A DNA stretch of 42,683 bases from the NCBI RefSeq assembly GCF_000496835.1, contig NZ_KI543236.1:1-42683 (forward strand), written 5' to 3'. The stretch is from Thalassobacillus devorans MSP14 (GTDB lineage: Bacteria; Bacillota; Bacilli; Bacillales; Halobacillaceae). The position numbers and the translations under genes were made by a program. Below are positions 39,174 to 42,683 of the stretch, piece by piece (position 1 is the first letter of the stretch; every line of letters starts with the position of its first letter). Under the pieces are notes generated by a model. It worked only from the letters and a program-made list of their open reading frames with translations, did not search any database and had not been told where the DNA came from.

Positions 39174-40880
39174 GTGAAGAAACTTCAACAGCAATTACAG
39201 CAAATAGATGGGAAAAGTTATAAGGGTTATAAACAATTACAAGGCAGCTATCAGTTTGATCGCTACCGGCTTTGGATTGATTATGTGCAGGGAGATCCGT
39301 TTGCGGCTCCTTCTAAAATAAGGATCCAAGTACCTTACACCAAGCGTCCGATAAAATCCGAGTGGCGGACAGACAAAAATCGTCGGGTCTATGCTGAAGA
39401 TATAATTACAAGAGATATTGCCCGTAAACTGATGAAGCTAAATCCTAATGTGAAAGGATCAGGTAAGAGTGGTCTGGTAGCTATCGATCGCCCTGGTCAG
39501 GAAATATTAGAACGTACGGCTGTATATTTGAATAGTGATCATATGATTATCTGCTTAAGCGTGGGTTTACCGGCCAATGGTAGACGCATTAATGGAAAGC
39601 AGGCTGAGAAGCTATTTTTCCAGGTGCTTCCTGAACTGATTGATACCTCCGTTTTTCGTATCAGCGATGAGGAGATTGAACGTGCAGTGCAACTGGCTGA
39701 TCAGCATGCAGCTATTCGCAGGGAAATGGAGGCGAATGACTGGGTTGCATTTGTAGCGGACGGTGCAGTATTGCCTCGGAAAAGCGGTGTCAGTGAACGG
39801 CCAATGGAAGGAGCGGTTCCATTTGAAAGTCCTGAACAGAACCGTGTGACTATTGAACTGCCTCACCGCAACGAGCCATTGACAGGTATGGCGGTGAAAA
39901 AAGGGATCACGTTGATTGTCGGCGGGGGGTACCATGGTAAAAGTACCCTATTGAATGCGATGGAACGAGGGGTGTATCCTCATATTAAAGGGGATGGCCG
40001 TGAGTATGTCCTGACTGATCCGGCAGCAGTGAAAGTCCGGGCGGAGGATGGAAGAAAAGTCACAACCGTAAATATCTCGCCGTTCATAAAAAATCTCCCG
40101 CATGGTACAGATACAAACACGTTTACGACGGATAATGCAAGCGGTAGTACATCACAGGCTGCCAATGTAGTGGAGTCTCTCGAAGCAGGCGCTGCTACAC
40201 TGTTGATTGATGAAGATACCAGCGCAACGAACTTTATGATACGAGATGAGCGTATGCAGGAACTTGTCGTGAAGGAGAAAGAGCCGATTACTCCATTCAT
40301 CGATAAAATCAAACAGCTTAGTGATGAACTGGGTGTCTCAACGGTACTCGTCATGGGGGGATCCGGTGATTATTTTGATGCAGCTGAGAATGTTATCATG
40401 ATGGACCAGTACCTCCCTTATAATGTTACTTCAAAGGCAAAAGAGATTGCAGATAAATATCCGCAACAACGGAAAGCGGATAAGGAAAACACCTTTGGTG
40501 AGATCACAACACGCAGGTTTCTTCCAAACAGCCTGCAGACTCAAAAGGGGAAGAAAGCTAAAGTACAATCAAAAAGCAAGACTTTGATTTTAAAAGGAAA
40601 CACAGAAATATCATTGGACTATGTTGAGCAGCTTGTAGATGCATCTCAGACAAGGATGATTGCAGATATGCTGTTGCATTTGGATAAAAAAGGCTGGCTG
40701 GAAAAGAACCGGTCGATGAAAGAGTTGCTTGATGCCGTGGAAGATCAACTGGATGAGCAAGGGTTAGCTTCTTTTGCACCATTCCAAAACCAGCACCCTG
40801 GCGAACTGGCCCGGCCTAGACGGTTTGAAATCGCAGCGACATTAAACAGGATGCGAACTGCAAAAGTAAATCCTTTATAA
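39174..40880 (+). CDS. predicted ATPase of the ABC class (COG3044-type)
   Basis: About 568 residues from GTG 39174, with GGAG nine bases upstream; the earlier in-frame TTG at 39159 lacks an RBS. It contains a P-loop GGGYHGKSTLL and a Walker B-like segment ATLLIDEDTSATNFM. An N-terminal region (about 1-220) with YKGYKQLQGSY precedes the ATPase core, and a lysine-rich stretch (QKGKKAKVQSKSKTL) precedes a helical C-terminus. The family is widespread but its function is not established. It has no membrane segments, so it is not a transporter ATPase in the ordinary sense. It is flanked by a tRNA-Gly unit and queG, both linked to tRNA, which may be coincidence. Confidence 0.85.
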   Translation: MKKLQQQLQQIDGKSYKGYKQLQGSYQFDRYRLWIDYVQGDPFAAPSKIRIQVPYTKRPIKSEWRTDKNRRVYAEDIITRDIARKLMKLNPNVKGSGKSGLVAIDRPGQEILERTAVYLNSDHMIICLSVGLPANGRRINGKQAEKLFFQVLPELIDTSVFRISDEEIERAVQLADQHAAIRREMEANDWVAFVADGAVLPRKSGVSERPMEGAVPFESPEQNRVTIELPHRNEPLTGMAVKKGITLIVGGGYHGKSTLLNAMERGVYPHIKGDGREYVLTDPAAVKVRAEDGRKVTTVNISPFIKNLPHGTDTNTFTTDNASGSTSQAANVVESLEAGAATLLIDEDTSATNFMIRDERMQELVVKEKEPITPFIDKIKQLSDELGVSTVLVMGGSGDYFDAAENVIMMDQYLPYNVTSKAKEIADKYPQQRKADKENTFGEITTRRFLPNSLQTQKGKKAKVQSKSKTLILKGNTEISLDYVEQLVDASQTRMIADMLLHLDKKGWLEKNRSMKELLDAVEDQLDEQGLASFAPFQNQHPGELARPRRFEIAATLNRMRTAKVNPL

Positions 40881-40935
40881 AAAAATTTTAAAAGGGCAAG
40901 GGAACCAATAATTTTAAGAGAAAGGAGGGGTAAGG

Positions 40936-42069
40936 ATGGATTACAAGCAATTGAAGGAAGATGTTATAGCATACAGTAAGGAAATCGGCATCGACAAAAT
41001 CGGATTTGCTTCGGTAGATGTGTTTGGAGAACTGAAAGCCCGTCTGAAACGTCAGGAAGAGCTGGCGTACCAATCGGGTTTTGAAAAAGGGACGGTTGAG
41101 GAACGTACAGAACCAGGCAGGCTCTTACCTGAAGCACAGTCGATCATTTCGATTGCTTTAGCTTATCCCTCTAAAATGAAAGATGCACCGAAAAGTAAAA
41201 AAGGCGACAGACGCGGTATCTTCTGTCGTGCTTCCTGGGGACAGGATTACCATGATGTACTGCGTGAACGCCTGCAGAAGCTGGGAGAATTCTTAAAAGA
41301 GAAATTCCCTGAGGTAAGCATCAAGTCGATGGTGGATACAGGAGAGCTGGCTGACCGGGCAGTGGCAGAACGCGCAGGCATCGGTTTCAGTGGGAAAAAC
41401 TGTGCCATCATCACGCCTGAATTTGGTTCTTATGTATATCTTGGAGAAATGATTACGAATATTCCTTTCGAACCCGATGAACCTGTGGAGGACAGTTGCG
41501 GTGATTGCAATATTTGTGTCGATGCCTGCCCGACTGGAGCCCTTGTCCAGGGCGGCCAGCTGGATGCCAATAAGTGCATCGCATTTTTAACGCAGACGAA
41601 GGACTTTCTTGCTGATGAATATCGGATAAAAATCGGTAACCGGCTATATGGTTGTGACACTTGTCAGACTGTATGTCCGAAAAATAAAAAGAAAGATTTT
41701 CATCTGCATGAAGAATTCGAACCCGATCCAGAAGTGACCAAGCCGCGATTGAAGCCGCTCCTTTCGATTTCGAACAGGGAGTTTAAGGAGCAATTCGGTC
41801 CGATTGCCGGATCCTGGCGTGGCAAAAAGCCGATTCAACGTAATGCTATCCTGGCTTTAGGCCACTACAAAGATGAGACGGCAGTGGACGATTTAATTCG
41901 TTTGATGAAGGAAGACCCTCGCCCGGTCATCCGTGGAACGGCTGCCTGGTCGCTGGGAAAAATTGGATCCCCTGGGGTGTACGAAGCGATTGAAGCCGCG
42001 ATGAAGAGGGAATCGGATGAACGGGTGTTGTTTGAAATGGAAAAAGGGCTTGGGTTTCAGTTGAATTGA
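40936..42069 (+). CDS. queG: epoxyqueuosine reductase
   Basis: 377 residues. Two [4Fe-4S] ferredoxin-type motifs are visible: CGDCNICVDACPTGA and CDTCQTVCPKNK. The N-terminal cobalamin-binding part holds EERTEPGRLLPEAQSIISIAL and FCRASWGQDYH, and a C-terminal HEAT-like pair (RNAILALGHYKDE, RGTAAWSLGKIG) matches the QueG architecture. It reduces epoxyqueuosine in tRNA to queuosine, the last step of Q synthesis, which modifies tRNA-Asn, Asp, His and Tyr; all four are encoded in the cluster at the start of the window. RBS AAAGGAGGGG. Confidence 0.95.
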   Translation: MDYKQLKEDVIAYSKEIGIDKIGFASVDVFGELKARLKRQEELAYQSGFEKGTVEERTEPGRLLPEAQSIISIALAYPSKMKDAPKSKKGDRRGIFCRASWGQDYHDVLRERLQKLGEFLKEKFPEVSIKSMVDTGELADRAVAERAGIGFSGKNCAIITPEFGSYVYLGEMITNIPFEPDEPVEDSCGDCNICVDACPTGALVQGGQLDANKCIAFLTQTKDFLADEYRIKIGNRLYGCDTCQTVCPKNKKKDFHLHEEFEPDPEVTKPRLKPLLSISNREFKEQFGPIAGSWRGKKPIQRNAILALGHYKDETAVDDLIRLMKEDPRPVIRGTAAWSLGKIGSPGVYEAIEAAMKRESDERVLFEMEKGLGFQLN

Positions 42070-42080
42070 CAGAAAACTCC

Positions 42081-42109
42081 TTCCCATCTTTGCATTTCTC
42101 TAGTATAAT
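42081..42109 (+). promoter_or_regulatory. sigma-A promoter of ogt
   Basis: TATAAT (42104-42109) preceded by a 17-base spacer and TTCCCA (42081-42086), a weak -35. The -10 is part of TAGTATAAT. Confidence 0.6.
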
Positions 42110-42142
42110 AAAACAAACTTTTTAAAAAAGAAGGGGTTGTTT

Positions 42143-42679
42143 ATGGCTAAACGTTCCTTTCTTTATTATGGTGAATTGGAAACTCCGCTTGGTCCGATAA
42201 CATTCGTCGCAGATAAGGACGGTGTCTGCCGGATCGACTATGGTAGCTATCAAGAGCTGGCAACGCATCATAATAATTGGGCGAGACAGTATTTCCTTTG
42301 TCCGAAGTTTGTGCAGGATGATGAGTTGTTAGAATCAGCCATGCAGGAGTTCCAGGAGTACTTTCAGGGAACCAGGCATGCATTCACCTTTGACTATCAA
42401 TTATATGGAACCCCTTTTCAGCAAAAAGTGTGGAAGGCGTTGTGCGAAGAAATTCCTTATGGGGAAACAAGATCGTACAAAGAAATTGCAAAAGCGATTC
42501 AGGCGCCTAAAGCGATACGTGCTGTAGGCGGTGCGGTAAATCGCAATCCTTTATCGATTATCGTTCCATGTCACCGAGTAATTGGCACGAACGGAAAATT
42601 AGTGGGTTACAATGGTGGATTAGAAAAGAAAAGAAAGTTATTAGAATTAGAAATGCCCCAGATGCTTTTCAACTTTTAA
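42143..42679 (+). CDS. ogt: methylated-DNA-[protein]-cysteine S-methyltransferase
   Basis: 178 residues from ATG 42143, with AAGGGG upstream; the in-frame TTG at 42137 overlaps that RBS. The C-terminal domain carries FQQKVWKALCEEIPYGET, a helix-turn-helix (SYKEIAKAIQAPKAIRAVGGA) that recognises DNA, and the active-site PCHRV with Cys143. It repairs O6-alkylguanine by transferring the alkyl group to that cysteine in a single-turnover reaction. It has its own promoter and ends four bases before the window edge, complete. Confidence 0.94.
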   Translation: MAKRSFLYYGELETPLGPITFVADKDGVCRIDYGSYQELATHHNNWARQYFLCPKFVQDDELLESAMQEFQEYFQGTRHAFTFDYQLYGTPFQQKVWKALCEEIPYGETRSYKEIAKAIQAPKAIRAVGGAVNRNPLSIIVPCHRVIGTNGKLVGYNGGLEKKRKLLELEMPQMLFNF

Positions 42680-42683
42680 TATG

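Overview
The window looks like chromosome of a Gram-positive, low-G+C member of the Bacillaceae, probably a marine or halophilic relative of Halobacillus, Virgibacillus or Oceanobacillus. This rests on the Bacillus-type order of the large tRNA cluster (Asn-Ser-Glu-Val-Met-Asp-Phe-Thr-Tyr-Trp-His-Gln-Gly-Cys-Leu-Leu), strong AGGAGG ribosome-binding sites, frequent TTG and GTG starts, a Bacillus-type Fnr with C-terminal cysteines, and CcpA-type cre motifs. The genus is an inference.

Layout. (1) 1-2460: 18 tRNA genes, interrupted by an unusual family of structured repeats that carry copies of tRNA ends, closed by a terminator shared with the convergent operon. (2) 2460-5660, minus strand: four genes, an ornithine cyclodeaminase/mu-crystallin-like enzyme, a small membrane protein, a sodium:solute symporter and an unknown protein. 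(3) 5857-7579: two small membrane proteins and an Fnr regulator whose promoter carries a near-perfect Fnr box. (4) 7681-20413: a PAS-type sigma-54 activator, a panE remnant, then a sigma-54 promoter with exact GG-N10-GC spacing ahead of a carboxylic-acid catabolic operon: acyl-CoA dehydrogenase (frameshifted), fused TRAP permease, TAXI binding protein, acyl-CoA ligase, thioesterase, etfB, etfA, second acyl-CoA dehydrogenase and thiolase. (5) 20556-37827: a second, larger acyl-CoA block with two ACADs, three SDRs, a split MaoC hydratase, thiolase, TetR regulator, thioesterase, an ACAD10/11-type kinase, a ComB-like phosphatase, a crotonase, a CoA ligase and a complete LIV-type ABC transporter. 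Two matching palindromes, before the first ACAD and after tetR, look like operators of the local TetR protein. (6) 37914-42679: a flavin-reductase-like protein, a tRNA-Gly(TCC) gene preceded by two tandem broken tRNA-Gly copies, an ABC-class ATPase, queG and ogt.

How the genes fit together. Blocks 4 and 5 are each nearly self-contained: an importer, a CoA ligase, an acyl-CoA dehydrogenase, hydratase or dehydrogenase steps, and a thiolase, with ETF supplied by block 4. In block 5 the separate kinase (27880) and ACAD10/11-type dehydrogenase (23517) resemble the two halves of animal ACAD11 and the LvaA/LvaC pair of levulinate degradation. That suggests catabolism of 4-hydroxy (gamma-hydroxy) or 4-oxo acids through phosphorylation and elimination. 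A cre matching the consensus without mismatch lies inside block 4 and a one-mismatch cre lies before the CoA ligase of block 5, consistent with carbon catabolite control.

The most unusual material is the tRNA-associated repeat family. Short units (68-72 nt) end in a copy of the preceding tRNA's 3' end and fold into a first hairpin whose stem changes sequence between copies while keeping its pairing. Long units (154-156 nt) begin with a copy of a tRNA 5' end. I do not recognise this family.
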